Below, piece after piece: positions 8,785-16,819 of a DNA stretch of 64,000 nt. Every line of letters begins with the position of its first letter. Within the stretch, counting starts at the first letter, position 1. Under the pieces are notes generated by a model. The model had not been told where the DNA came from and did not search any database. It was given only the letters and a program-made list of their open reading frames with translations. Origin of the DNA: Pseudomonas lini (GTDB lineage Bacteria; Pseudomonadota; Gammaproteobacteria; Pseudomonadales; Pseudomonadaceae); assembly GCF_001042905.1 (NCBI RefSeq), contig NZ_JYLB01000001.1, forward strand, positions 806,001 to 870,000. The letters are read 5' to 3'. A program made the translations under genes and the position numbers.

Positions 8785-9819
8785 ATGCTTACAGTTTTCA
8801 GCGATTCCCATCGCTTGCACCATGGGACCGAATTAAAGGACGGCGTTCTCAAACCTTCTTTCGAACAGCCAAGCCGAGCGGATACCGTTCGCGACCGAGT
8901 CCAGCACGTTGGGCTCGGCGATATCATCGTCCCGCGAACGTTTGACCGGGCGTGCTACGTCAATGCACACAGTGAGCGCTATGTCTCCTTTCTGGAAACC
9001 GCGTGGTCCGAATGGACGGCAACCGGCCGGGAGCACGACGCCCTTCCCCTGGTCTGGCCGGTGCGCGACTTGTCCAATGAACATGTCCCCGCGTTCATTG
9101 ACGGCAAGCTCGGTTTCTTTGCCATGGATGCCGGCTCGCCGATCACCGCGACCACCTGGCAAGCCGTCAAAACCAGCGCGGACATTGCACTCACTGGACT
9201 GTCGTTGATCAACGAAGGCCACAACAGCGCCTTTGCCCTGTGTCGTCCACCCGGACACCACGCTGCTCGTGAATACATGGGAGGCTACTGCTACCTCAAT
9301 AACGCGGCCATTGCCGCGCAACATGCACTGACTCAAGGTGCTAAACGTGTCGCGGTGCTGGACGTCGACTTCCATCATGGCAACGGAACGCAGAACATAT
9401 TCTACGATCGCAACGATGTGATGTTTGCTTCCCTGCATGGAGATCCGTCGGTTTCCTATCCTTATTACTCGGGTTTCAGTACCGAGTGTGGAGCAGGTGC
9501 CGGTGAGGGTTATAACCTGAACTACCCTTTACCGAAAAACACCACCTGGCATAGTTATCAAAACGCCTTGATCCATGCCTGTAAAAAACTTCGTAACTTC
9601 TCGCCTGAACTCTTGGTAATTTCCCTGGGCGTCGATACGTTCAAGGACGATCCGATCAGCCACTTTCTTCTGGAAAGCCAGGACTTCTTTGGCATGGGTG
9701 AAATCATCGCCACTGTCGGCGCACCGACACTCTTCGTCATGGAAGGCGGATACATGGTCGATGAGATCGGCATCAATGCGGTCAATGTACTTCATGGGTA
9801 TGAGAGCAAACAATTCTAA
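8785..9819 (+). CDS. Histone deacetylase-family amidohydrolase (acetylpolyamine amidohydrolase-like)
   Basis: 344 aa. Seen: the zinc amidohydrolase signature RPPGHHA with the two catalytic His, zinc ligands in DVDFHHGNGTQ (Asp and His) and in GVDTFKDDP (Asp), and the transition-state Tyr in EGGYMVDE. Function: zinc-dependent removal of acetyl groups from a small amine or amino acid; bacterial members of this size include acetylpolyamine amidohydrolases. Context: first of three co-directional genes, 53 bp before an ornithine cyclodeaminase-like gene and upstream of an amino acid permease. An N-acetylated diamino acid or polyamine is therefore a reasonable inferred substrate. Exact substrate unknown. 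Confidence 0.85.
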   Translation: MLTVFSDSHRLHHGTELKDGVLKPSFEQPSRADTVRDRVQHVGLGDIIVPRTFDRACYVNAHSERYVSFLETAWSEWTATGREHDALPLVWPVRDLSNEHVPAFIDGKLGFFAMDAGSPITATTWQAVKTSADIALTGLSLINEGHNSAFALCRPPGHHAAREYMGGYCYLNNAAIAAQHALTQGAKRVAVLDVDFHHGNGTQNIFYDRNDVMFASLHGDPSVSYPYYSGFSTECGAGAGEGYNLNYPLPKNTTWHSYQNALIHACKKLRNFSPELLVISLGVDTFKDDPISHFLLESQDFFGMGEIIATVGAPTLFVMEGGYMVDEIGINAVNVLHGYESKQF

Positions 9820-9872
9820 GTTTCAGCAGCCTAGACAACTTCCCTCAACTTACAACTCAGAGAGAAACATAG

Positions 9873-10943
9873 ATGACTCTATTCATAGACGTTGATCATG
9901 CCGCCACGCTTTTTGGCAAGATCGGAATTGGTCAGGCCATCACGCAAATGGCCAGCTACATCAAGGCTGATTACTGCCGCTGGGCTGACTTTGATAAATC
10001 CCCACGCACCGCCAATCACTCCATTTGCGGGGTGATCGAACTGATGCCGACTGACGACGGCAAACAGTATTCATTCAAATACGTAAACGGCCACCCAGGA
10101 AATGCTGGCAACAACCTGCTGACAGTCATGGCCTTTGGTGTATTGGCGAACGTCGATAGCGGATACCCCGCCGTCCTCAGCGAACTCACCCTGACCACCG
10201 CGGTTCGCACAGCGGCAACGTCCGCGCTGGTAGCCCAGTCCCTGGCACGCAAGGGTTCGACACGCATGGCCATTATCGGCAATGGCGCCCAGAGCGAATT
10301 CCAGGCGATTGCCTTTTATGAAATGCTCGGGATCAACGAGGTGCGGATATTTGATATCGATAGCGCCGCTTCATTGAAATTGAAACAAAACCTGGAAAGC
10401 TATACCGGCATTAATGTCACCGTAGCCGCCTCGGTGCATGAAGCTGTCAAAGGCGTTGATATCATCACCACGGTCACGGCGGACAAGGCCTACGCGACAA
10501 TCTTGACGCCCGACATGATCGAGCCCGGCATGCATATCAACGCGGTTGGCGGTGACTGTCCCGGGAAAACCGAACTTCATGCCGATATCCTGCGCAACGC
10601 CCGGATCATTGTCGAGTTTGAACCGCAGACGCGCATTGAAGGCGACATTCAGCAACTGGACGCTGACCATCCTGTCATCGAATATTTCCGCATCGTTCGG
10701 GATAACGAACCAGGCCGGGAGCATGACACGCAAGTCACAGTGTTCGACTCGGTGGGATTCGCTCTAGAAGACTTTTCCTCACTTCGTTATTTGTATGACC
10801 AGGCTAGGAAATACGCGATCGGTGAGAAAATCCATCTTGTACCCATGCCGGCCAATATTAAAAACCTGTATCAATTGATTGATGAAAGCTCCGATCTTTC
10901 ATCAGCATCGTCCCCGCAAAAACACCAGCGAGCAGCAAGTTAA
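9873..10943 (+). CDS. Ornithine cyclodeaminase / mu-crystallin family protein
   Basis: 356 aa. Seen: the OCD/mu-crystallin fold with a Rossmann NAD(H) motif IGNGAQSEFQAI in mid-protein, and the signature INAVGGDCPGKTEL, whose Asp is the catalytic proton-transfer residue of ornithine cyclodeaminase. Function: NAD-dependent conversion of ornithine to proline and ammonia, or a related amino acid dehydrogenase/cyclodeaminase reaction, in the cytoplasm. The family also includes N-methyl amino acid and ketimine reductases. It follows the deacetylase by 53 bp and precedes a permease by 172 bp. Together they suggest uptake, deacetylation and cyclisation of an ornithine-type substrate. Confidence 0.82.
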   Translation: MTLFIDVDHAATLFGKIGIGQAITQMASYIKADYCRWADFDKSPRTANHSICGVIELMPTDDGKQYSFKYVNGHPGNAGNNLLTVMAFGVLANVDSGYPAVLSELTLTTAVRTAATSALVAQSLARKGSTRMAIIGNGAQSEFQAIAFYEMLGINEVRIFDIDSAASLKLKQNLESYTGINVTVAASVHEAVKGVDIITTVTADKAYATILTPDMIEPGMHINAVGGDCPGKTELHADILRNARIIVEFEPQTRIEGDIQQLDADHPVIEYFRIVRDNEPGREHDTQVTVFDSVGFALEDFSSLRYLYDQARKYAIGEKIHLVPMPANIKNLYQLIDESSDLSSASSPQKHQRAAS

Positions 10944-11115
10944 GTCACACGATAGCTCGCTATCAAACCAGGTGGCGAGCCACGAACACCTTACTGATTA
11001 ACCGATACTGCAACGTTTGAACCATCATCCTGATGTATGGCGAACTCACAACAATAAAACACACACACTATTTCTCTGCCAAAACTCAAAAAACATAAAA
11101 TCAAGAGGTTTTGTG

Positions 11116-12522
11116 ATGAAATCAGATACGCATGAAATAACTGAACAACCCGCATTGCAGCGCACGCTCAGCAATCGCCACATTCAACTAATGGCCATGG
11201 GCGGCGCCATTGGTACGGGGCTGTTCATGGGTTCCGGCAAGATCATCGCCCTGTCCGGCACCTCGATCATACTTATCTATATGATCATCGGTCTTTTTGT
11301 TTACTTCGTCATGCGTGCCATGGGAGAGCTGCTTTTATCTAACCTGAACTTCAAAAGCTTTGCTGACTTTGCCGGGGCCTACCTCGGCCCGCGTGCGGCC
11401 TTCTTTCTCGGATGGTCATACTGGTTGAGCTGGAGCGTGGCCGTTGTGGGAGATGCAGTGGTCGTTGGGGGGTTCTTTCAATACTGGTTCCCTGATGTAC
11501 CGGCCTGGATCCCCGCCATCGGCATGATGCTTACCCTGTTTGCCTTGAATGTGCTCACCGTCAAACTGTTCGGCGAGGTTGAATTCTGGTTCGCGATCAT
11601 CAAGATAATCGCCGTCGTCGCGCTGATCTCCGTCAGTGTGCTGCTGATTGCCACCTCCTTCGTCTCACCCACGGGAGTCACGGCTTCCCTGACGCACCTG
11701 CTGGACATGCAGGCCGCCTTCCCCAACGGCCTGTTCGGCTTCTTCGCTGGCTTTCAGATGGCGATCTTTTCGTTCGCGGGTACAGAGTTAATCGGCACTG
11801 CGGCCGCCGAAACCAAGTCGCCCGAAAAGACGTTGCCCAAAGCCATCAATTCCATACCGCTCAGGATCATTCTTTTTTATGTTCTGTCCCTGGTCTGCAT
11901 CATCGCGGTGACCTCATGGCAGCAGGTGTCGCCCAACAAAAGTCCTTTTGTCGAACTGTTCCTGATCGCGGGTTTTCCAGCGGCGGCCGGTATTGTGAAC
12001 TTTGTGGTGCTGACCTCTGCGGCGTCATCCGCCAACAGCGGCGTCTTCTCGTCCAGCCGCATGTTGTTCGGCCTGGCCGACCTTGGCAGTGCACCCGGTA
12101 TCTTCAGACGGCTATCGAAAAACAGTGTCCCGCTCATCAGCCTGGCCTTCACGACCTTTCTGATGCTGCTGGGGGTCCTGCTGCTGTTCATCATCCCTGA
12201 AGTCATGACCGCCTTTACCATCGTGTCGACAGTGTCGGCCATCCTGGTGATCTTTACCTGGTCGACCATCCTGGCGTCCTACATCGCTTATCGCAAAGCA
12301 AGACCCGATCTTCATGCGCAATCGCGGTACAAAATGCCTGGAGGCGTGCCGATGGCGTGGTTCTCCCTCGCATTTCTCGCATTTGTGCTGTGCTTGCTCG
12401 CCCTTCGGCCAGACACCCGTCTTGCACTGTGCGTGATGCCTGCATGGTTCATTTGGTTGGCAATTGCCTACCAATTCTCGCATTTCAGGAGCAGGGACCA
12501 GGTCAGTCACGCGGCGGGGTAA
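11116..12522 (+). CDS. Amino acid permease, AAT/APC family (CycA-like)
   Basis: 468 aa from ATG 11116, with AGAGG seven bases upstream. Seen: about 12 membrane helices and the APC hallmark MGGAIGTGLFMGSG after a short cytoplasmic N terminus. The conserved FAGTELIGTAAAETKSP loop is also present. Function: proton-coupled uptake of amino acids across the inner membrane; overall sequence is closest to the D-Ala/D-Ser/Gly type, but specificity cannot be read from it. Context: last gene of the unit with the deacetylase and cyclodeaminase, 172 bp behind the latter, so it may have its own promoter. Confidence 0.85.
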   Translation: MKSDTHEITEQPALQRTLSNRHIQLMAMGGAIGTGLFMGSGKIIALSGTSIILIYMIIGLFVYFVMRAMGELLLSNLNFKSFADFAGAYLGPRAAFFLGWSYWLSWSVAVVGDAVVVGGFFQYWFPDVPAWIPAIGMMLTLFALNVLTVKLFGEVEFWFAIIKIIAVVALISVSVLLIATSFVSPTGVTASLTHLLDMQAAFPNGLFGFFAGFQMAIFSFAGTELIGTAAAETKSPEKTLPKAINSIPLRIILFYVLSLVCIIAVTSWQQVSPNKSPFVELFLIAGFPAAAGIVNFVVLTSAASSANSGVFSSSRMLFGLADLGSAPGIFRRLSKNSVPLISLAFTTFLMLLGVLLLFIIPEVMTAFTIVSTVSAILVIFTWSTILASYIAYRKARPDLHAQSRYKMPGGVPMAWFSLAFLAFVLCLLALRPDTRLALCVMPAWFIWLAIAYQFSHFRSRDQVSHAAG

Positions 12523-12564
12523 CTTCTCAAAGAATGATCCATTGCCCACCAAAACCTGCACGCC

Positions 12565-12597
12565 AAAAAAGTCCCGTGACCGAATGAGTCACGGGAC
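12565..12597 (-). terminator. Intrinsic terminator for the RidA-like gene
   Basis: GTCCCGTGAC (12571-12580) and GTCACGGGAC (12588-12597) form a perfect 10-bp stem with a 7-base loop. On the minus strand it is followed by six T (complement of AAAAAA at 12565-12570). It sits 46 bp downstream of the RidA-like stop and also lies after the convergent permease gene. Confidence 0.8.
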
Positions 12598-12642
12598 AAA
12601 AAATGGGTTCCCAATAGTTGCGCCGCGCTATCGCGGGTCAGC

Positions 12643-13047
12643 TCAGCTCTTGATGGTTTCAGGAAGCTTGGCGATCACCTTGATCTCGAACTCAAAGCCA
12701 TACAACCACGTGACCCCGACAGCGGTTAATGTCGGGTGCGGTGCGTTACCCCAGAACTCCGGCACAACTTTCCAGATCGTTTCGAACGTCTCTTGCGGAT
12801 CGACGATGAAGACCGTTATGTCAATCACGTCGTCGAAGGTGCAACCGGCAGATCCCAGGATCGCATTCAGGTTGTTGAACGCGAGCCGAACCTGAGTCTC
12901 CAGGTCGGGCTCGGGTGAGCCGTCTTCGGTACTACCGACTTGCCCCGAAACGAATAAAAAGCCATTGGAGCGGATAGCCGGCGAATAGCGATTGCGCTCA
13001 TAAAGCGCTTGGCGTCCGGGCGGAAAAACAACATCACGCTTGCTCAT
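12643..13047 (-). CDS. RidA/YjgF-family protein (atypical)
   Basis: 134 aa from ATG 13047, with GGAGG six bases upstream. Seen: Rid fold pattern with NRYSPAIRSNGFLFVSGQVG near the N terminus and QVRLAFNNLNAILGSAGCTF in the middle. Known: archetypal RidA deaminates enamine/imine intermediates using an Arg in a PARS-like motif. Here the aligned stretch reads PHPTLTAVGVTW, so that Arg appears to be absent and the protein probably belongs to another Rid subgroup. Context: divergent from a LysR regulator (143-bp gap) that likely controls it. Confidence 0.82.
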   Translation of the reverse strand: MSKRDVVFPPGRQALYERNRYSPAIRSNGFLFVSGQVGSTEDGSPEPDLETQVRLAFNNLNAILGSAGCTFDDVIDITVFIVDPQETFETIWKVVPEFWGNAPHPTLTAVGVTWLYGFEFEIKVIAKLPETIKS

Positions 13048-13190
13048 GAAGTGCCTCCAGCAACGGGTCAAAGACGACCCGCAATTAATGATGAAGAGAC
13101 TTTAAGGACTTGTGCCTGCCCGATAAACGAGCAACTGTAGCCATCACTGTTTGTAAAACCCAAACAATCCAATAGATATCCGGGGCAGAA

Positions 13191-14123
13191 TTGGACCGTT
13201 TCGATGCGATGCTGGCATTTGCTCGGGTGGTGGAAACGGGCAGCTTCACCAAGGCGGCCGAAACACTGCATATGAGCAAGACGAGCGTGACGCAACTGGT
13301 GCAGCAGTTGGAGGCCCGGTTACGCGTCAAATTACTCAACCGCACGACGCGCAAGGTCAATGTAACCGCCGATGGCGCCGTCTATTACGAGCGCGTGGTA
13401 CGGCTGCTAGCCGACATGGACGATGCCGAAACCAGCCTGTCCAGCGCCTCGGCCCTGCCCCGGGGCCGGCTGCGAGTGGATGTGCCCAGCCCGTTGGCCA
13501 GCATGATTCTGGTGCCGGCGTTGCCTGCATTTCATGCTCGATACCCTGACATCCAGATCGACATGGGCGTCAGCGATCGCATCGTCGATATGATCGGTGA
13601 GAATGTAGATTGCGTTGTACGCGGCGGCGAACTCACCGATCAGTCTCTGATGGCCCGACGGGTAGGCGACCTGCAGTTGGGCGTTTTTGCGGCGCCGAGC
13701 TACCTGGAGCGCGTCGGTACGCCGTCGCATCCGCAAGAGCTGGAGGATTCGCATCATCGTGTCGTCGGTTTCCTGTGGGCACGCACAGGCAAAGCCGTGC
13801 CTTATGCCATGCGCAGCAATAGTGAGAGTGTCCATATCAAGGGTCGCTATGTGTTGGCGGTCGACGATGGCAACGCCTACATCGCGGCTGGTCTGGCCGG
13901 CCTCGGAGTGCTTTGGCTGCCAGACTACATGTCCAAAACCTACGAAGCGCGCGGTGAGTTGGTCCGTTTGTTCGAAGATTGGCGCCTGGATCCGATGCCG
14001 ATCTACGTGGCCTTTCCGCCGAACCGGCATATCAGCTTCAAGTTGCGCGTATTCATTGATTGGGTCGCTGAGTTGATGGCGCAGCACGCGCCCATCATGA
14101 GTCGTGAGGCGACAGGAATCTGA
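13191..14123 (+). CDS. LysR family transcriptional regulator
   Basis: 310 aa with a TTG start at 13191; the resulting MDRFDAMLAFARVVETGSF is the usual LysR N terminus, and GGGG lies upstream. Seen: winged HTH at residues 1-60 (FTKAAETLHMSKTSVTQLVQ) and a type 2 periplasmic-binding-like effector domain from about 90 to 295. Divergent from the RidA-like gene, its most likely target. Effector unknown. Confidence 0.85.
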   Translation: MDRFDAMLAFARVVETGSFTKAAETLHMSKTSVTQLVQQLEARLRVKLLNRTTRKVNVTADGAVYYERVVRLLADMDDAETSLSSASALPRGRLRVDVPSPLASMILVPALPAFHARYPDIQIDMGVSDRIVDMIGENVDCVVRGGELTDQSLMARRVGDLQLGVFAAPSYLERVGTPSHPQELEDSHHRVVGFLWARTGKAVPYAMRSNSESVHIKGRYVLAVDDGNAYIAAGLAGLGVLWLPDYMSKTYEARGELVRLFEDWRLDPMPIYVAFPPNRHISFKLRVFIDWVAELMAQHAPIMSREATGI

Positions 14124-14135
14124 CCTGGATAAAAC

Positions 14136-14160
14136 CAAGCCCCGCCATAAGCGGGGCTTG
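14136..14160. terminator. Probable terminator between convergent genes
   Basis: CAAGCCCCGC (14136-14145) pairs perfectly with GCGGGGCTTG (14151-14160) across the loop CATAA. On the minus strand it is followed by a short T-rich stretch (complement of AAAA at 14131-14134). It lies between the 3' ends of the LysR gene and the KGG-repeat gene and could serve both. Confidence 0.6.
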
Positions 14161-14177
14161 ATGTATTTCACACGGCA

Positions 14178-14489
14178 TCAGGGTTTACGCCCGCCGCCGG
14201 GATTTTGCCCGCCACCAGGGTTTTGCCCACCTCCTTTTCTGCCTGCATCTCTATCCTTGTCGTCGGCAAAGTTGCCCGAGCGGCCTCCTCCCTGTTCGCT
14301 GCCGGAGCGATTGGTATCGCTGGATTGACGGCCCCCTGAGGCCTGTCCACCTTTTTTGCCAGCGTCGGAGGGACGTTGCGGATCATTCATCATCCCGCCA
14401 CCCGACTCCCCGCCTTTTTTGCCGGCTTCGGAGGCTTTTTGAGGGTCGTTGGCAAAATTGCCAGGGTTTTTGTTACCGGTGTTAGCCAT
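14178..14489 (-). CDS. KGG-repeat general stress protein (YciG-like)
   Basis: 103 aa from ATG 14489, with GGAG upstream. Seen: low-complexity hydrophilic protein rich in Gly, Asn, Asp and Lys, with repeats of the KGG type (NFANDPQKASEAGKKGGESG, then DPQRPSDAGKKGGQASG, then DAGRKGG) and a Gly-Pro-Gln tail repeat GGGQNP. Known: Con-10/KGG motif proteins are small stress- or stationary-phase-induced proteins, probably intrinsically disordered. No enzymatic role can be inferred. Next to other stress/envelope genes at 14.8-17.5 kb. Confidence 0.75.
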   Translation of the reverse strand: MANTGNKNPGNFANDPQKASEAGKKGGESGGGMMNDPQRPSDAGKKGGQASGGRQSSDTNRSGSEQGGGRSGNFADDKDRDAGRKGGGQNPGGGQNPGGGRKP

Positions 14490-14776
14490 TTTCGTTCTCC
14501 TCATTGTTTCTCGCGAACCTTTGTAGGCTCGTCTAATTCCGAGGTTTTCCGGGGTTGAAAGTTTGAACTGATGCGGCATTCTTGCGACCAACGGATTGGG
14601 GTTATTAGTTCCGGAAAACTCCTGCTGCGGCGACTAATGGGCGTGCGTTAAATGAGTATAAAAATGGGCTTTGCTTATACAAATTGATGAAAGAAAAGAG
14701 CGTTGAGGTCTGGCATCATTCAAGCAGTTACGCTTAATCATCAGCTCTCACATTTATCCCGTATGGAGGTACGTCG

Positions 14777-15334
14777 ATGACAGAGCACATCGTCCACTTT
14801 CATTGCCAGATTGATCAGGGCACCATGGAGCGCTTCAGGGACTGCTGCCTCGACGCGATCGACCAAGGCGCCTCATCCTTACTGCTGAATCTCTCCACCA
14901 GCGGCGGCAGCACCAACTTTGGCTTCGCCCTCTATACCTTCCTTAAATCCCTGCCGGTGCCGCTATGCGCGATCAATGCCGGCAACATCGAGTCGATGGG
15001 CATCATCATGTTCCTCGCCGCCGGCCGACGGATCACCGCGCCCCATTCGCGGTTTCTGATTCACCCAATGAATTGGTACTTCCCCCAAAGCTCGGTCGAC
15101 CATCAACGCCTGCGCGAATACCTCTTGAGCCTGGATAACGACCTCGCACGCTACGTGCAAATCTTTGCCCTGGAAACTGCCCACGCGGAGACCAAACTGG
15201 ATATTTTTCATTGCCTTTCAGCGGAAGAGAAAGTCATTGCGGCGCATGAATCCCTGGCCTACGGAATCGCCCACGAAATGCATCAGATGGTGTTTGCCGA
15301 TAACGTCAAACACTGGAAAATCAGTGGAGGCTGA
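14777..15334 (+). CDS. ClpP-like (crotonase-fold) serine peptidase
   Basis: 185 aa; ATG 14777 with GGAGG a few bases upstream. Seen: ClpP-type fold with LLLNLSTSGGSTNFGFALY, the nucleophile-type INAGNIESMGI (Ser73), FLIHPMNW (His96), and a candidate Asp142 in a C-terminal region resembling the ClpP Asp helix. The Ser-to-His spacing of 23 is close to ClpP. Known: Clp peptidases need an unfoldase partner; none is encoded nearby, and the true housekeeping clpP is expected elsewhere. Inference: a stand-alone ClpP-family peptidase, perhaps membrane/stress related like its neighbours. No signal peptide. Confidence 0.7.
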   Translation: MTEHIVHFHCQIDQGTMERFRDCCLDAIDQGASSLLLNLSTSGGSTNFGFALYTFLKSLPVPLCAINAGNIESMGIIMFLAAGRRITAPHSRFLIHPMNWYFPQSSVDHQRLREYLLSLDNDLARYVQIFALETAHAETKLDIFHCLSAEEKVIAAHESLAYGIAHEMHQMVFADNVKHWKISGG

Positions 15335-15360
15335 CGCATGAGCTTTTGGTCACCGATGAG

Positions 15361-15526
15361 TCAGGTGCCAGAAACGGGGTGAATCTCCAGCGTCATTCCG
15401 TCACTCAACGTGAGTTTCAAATCCTTGATAGTGCCAGCCACACGGTCCTTGAAAACCGGTGTCTGATCTTGGAGTCCCGCCTGTTCAAGGCGTCGACAAA
15501 CCGGGCTCGACGGGACGTCTGTGCAT
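15361..15526 (-). pseudogene. Small ORF (about 55 codons) broken by +1 at codon 2
   Basis: On the minus strand GGGAGG is followed four bases later by ATG (15524-15526), but that frame stops after 13 codons. If the C immediately after ATG is removed, the frame opens as MTDVPSS... and runs to TGA at 15361-15363 through EQAGLQDQTPVF and TLSDGMTLEIHPVSGT, which reads like genuine protein. It begins 29 bp after the DUF3618 stop, in the same direction. Interpretation: a real small gene with a single-base insertion (mutation or sequencing error). I do not recognise the family. Confidence 0.45.
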
Positions 15527-15554
15527 CAGACCTCCCGCCTTGCCCTGATGCCTG

Positions 15555-16379
15555 TCAAGAAGTCCCCAACCCACGCGACAGGTCGGCTGAGGTTTCGGAC
15601 GTGGTCTTGCGCATCTCGCCCGTTTCTCCAGCGATTGCCTCGTGGGGCTCCGTGGTTTCCATCACCTTTTCGCGCACCGCCTCATAGCCCTCCCGTGCTT
15701 GCTGTTTGACCTTGCCGGTGAGGCTTGCGCTGGTCCTGCCCAAATAACGCCGCTCTGTCGCGGTGGTTGGTAGCGCCGCGCCCAGCAACGCGCCCACCGC
15801 CATACCGACCGCGGCCATCATCAGTGGTTGCTCCTTGAGCAGATGACTGAACTGGTCGCCCATTTCATGGGTCCTGCGCGCCAGGCGATCACTGGTGTCA
15901 TGGACAGCGTGACTGAGGTGATCGGTCTTCGCATGCAGGCTGTCGCTCAGGTGCGCGGCCTTACCCTTGACCGCCTGATAGCTGTCCTTGAGCGAATCGG
16001 TGGTGTCGTGCAGACGCTGTCGGGCGCTGTCCATGCCATCGGTGAGCCCTTCGGCCAAGTCATCGGCCCAGTCGACCTCCGGCTCGACGCGATATTCCCT
16101 GGGCGTTGGCGGACGATTCTGGCTCATCATCAACCACATCAGCCCGACCGAGGTCAGCACGGCGGGCACGGGGTTATTGCGCACACTGGTGCCCAGATTG
16201 GTCAGGAAGGTCGAGCCGTTGCTTTGCATCAGCAGCAGTGCCTGATCGAACATCTGGCCGGGGGTAAACTTGCTTTCCAGCGCGTCGACGATATGCCCGA
16301 TGTTCTCCCGTTGCGCATCGATTTCACGCTCGATGGTTTCCGGGCTCTTGGCCGCTTCGGTTTCGAATTCTCGGTTCAT
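15555..16379 (-). CDS. DUF3618 domain-containing membrane-associated protein
   Basis: 274 aa. Seen: N-terminal DUF3618 segment (about 10-60; SPETIEREIDAQRENIGHIV), one hydrophobic helix near residues 70-90, a long hydrophilic helical middle rich in Asp/His/Ser/Lys, and a second hydrophobic Gly/Ala helix around 190-210. Its ATG overlaps the preceding gene's stop (ATGA at 16376-16379), so it is translationally coupled to the holin-like gene. Known: DUF3618 proteins commonly sit with Holin-X/YqjE and nutrient-deprivation-induced proteins. Biochemical role unknown; inner-membrane/stress role inferred. Confidence 0.8.
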   Translation of the reverse strand: MNREFETEAAKSPETIEREIDAQRENIGHIVDALESKFTPGQMFDQALLLMQSNGSTFLTNLGTSVRNNPVPAVLTSVGLMWLMMSQNRPPTPREYRVEPEVDWADDLAEGLTDGMDSARQRLHDTTDSLKDSYQAVKGKAAHLSDSLHAKTDHLSHAVHDTSDRLARRTHEMGDQFSHLLKEQPLMMAAVGMAVGALLGAALPTTATERRYLGRTSASLTGKVKQQAREGYEAVREKVMETTEPHEAIAGETGEMRKTTSETSADLSRGLGTS

Positions 16380-16819
16380 GACACTTTCCTCCGCAGGGCT
16401 TCCTGGTCTTTGTTCAGCGCGTCCAGGGTGCGATCAGGCTTGAAGTGGGAAGGCTCGAATTGTTTTTTGCCTGCCTGCAACATCACGAACCCGATGACCA
16501 TCACCACGACGCCGACAATCAGCGCGGCCAGCCAGGGCGCCATCACCAGGCTCAAGGCATAGACGACCGCCATCAGCAGAATGATGAACCCGGCGAGCAG
16601 CACAATGGCGCCGCCGGCGACCCCGGCAATCCCTGCTTTCAATGTCGTCAGGCTGGCCTGCAATTCCACCTTGGCCAACGCCAGCTCCTTGGTGAATAAC
16701 GCCGGTACTTCCCGAGTTAACTGCCGCAATAAACCGACCACGGAAGCGTCATGATCGGCCGTCGTGACCGACGGTGTGACGGGTGGTGTGGGTTGCAGTT
16801 CTGGATCGTTTCTGTTCAT
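16376..16819 (-). CDS. Phage holin family / YqjE-like (Holin-X) membrane protein
   Basis: 147 aa from ATG 16819, with AGGAG eight bases upstream. Seen: hydrophilic N terminus, amphipathic segment LLRQLTREVPALFTKELALA, then two adjacent hydrophobic helices at about 65-120 and a charged C terminus. This is the Holin-X (PF07332-type) architecture. No lysis genes are nearby, so a prophage role is unlikely; chromosomal members sit in stress/envelope operons. Start overlaps the upstream stop by one base (TGATG), and its own stop overlaps the next start. Confidence 0.78.
   Translation of the reverse strand: MNRNDPELQPTPPVTPSVTTADHDASVVGLLRQLTREVPALFTKELALAKVELQASLTTLKAGIAGVAGGAIVLLAGFIILLMAVVYALSLVMAPWLAALIVGVVVMVIGFVMLQAGKKQFEPSHFKPDRTLDALNKDQEALRRKVS

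Noticed and set aside
16376..16819. Holin-family gene as evidence of a prophage
   Set aside because: No other phage gene is nearby, and Holin-X proteins are regular chromosomal membrane proteins in such operons.
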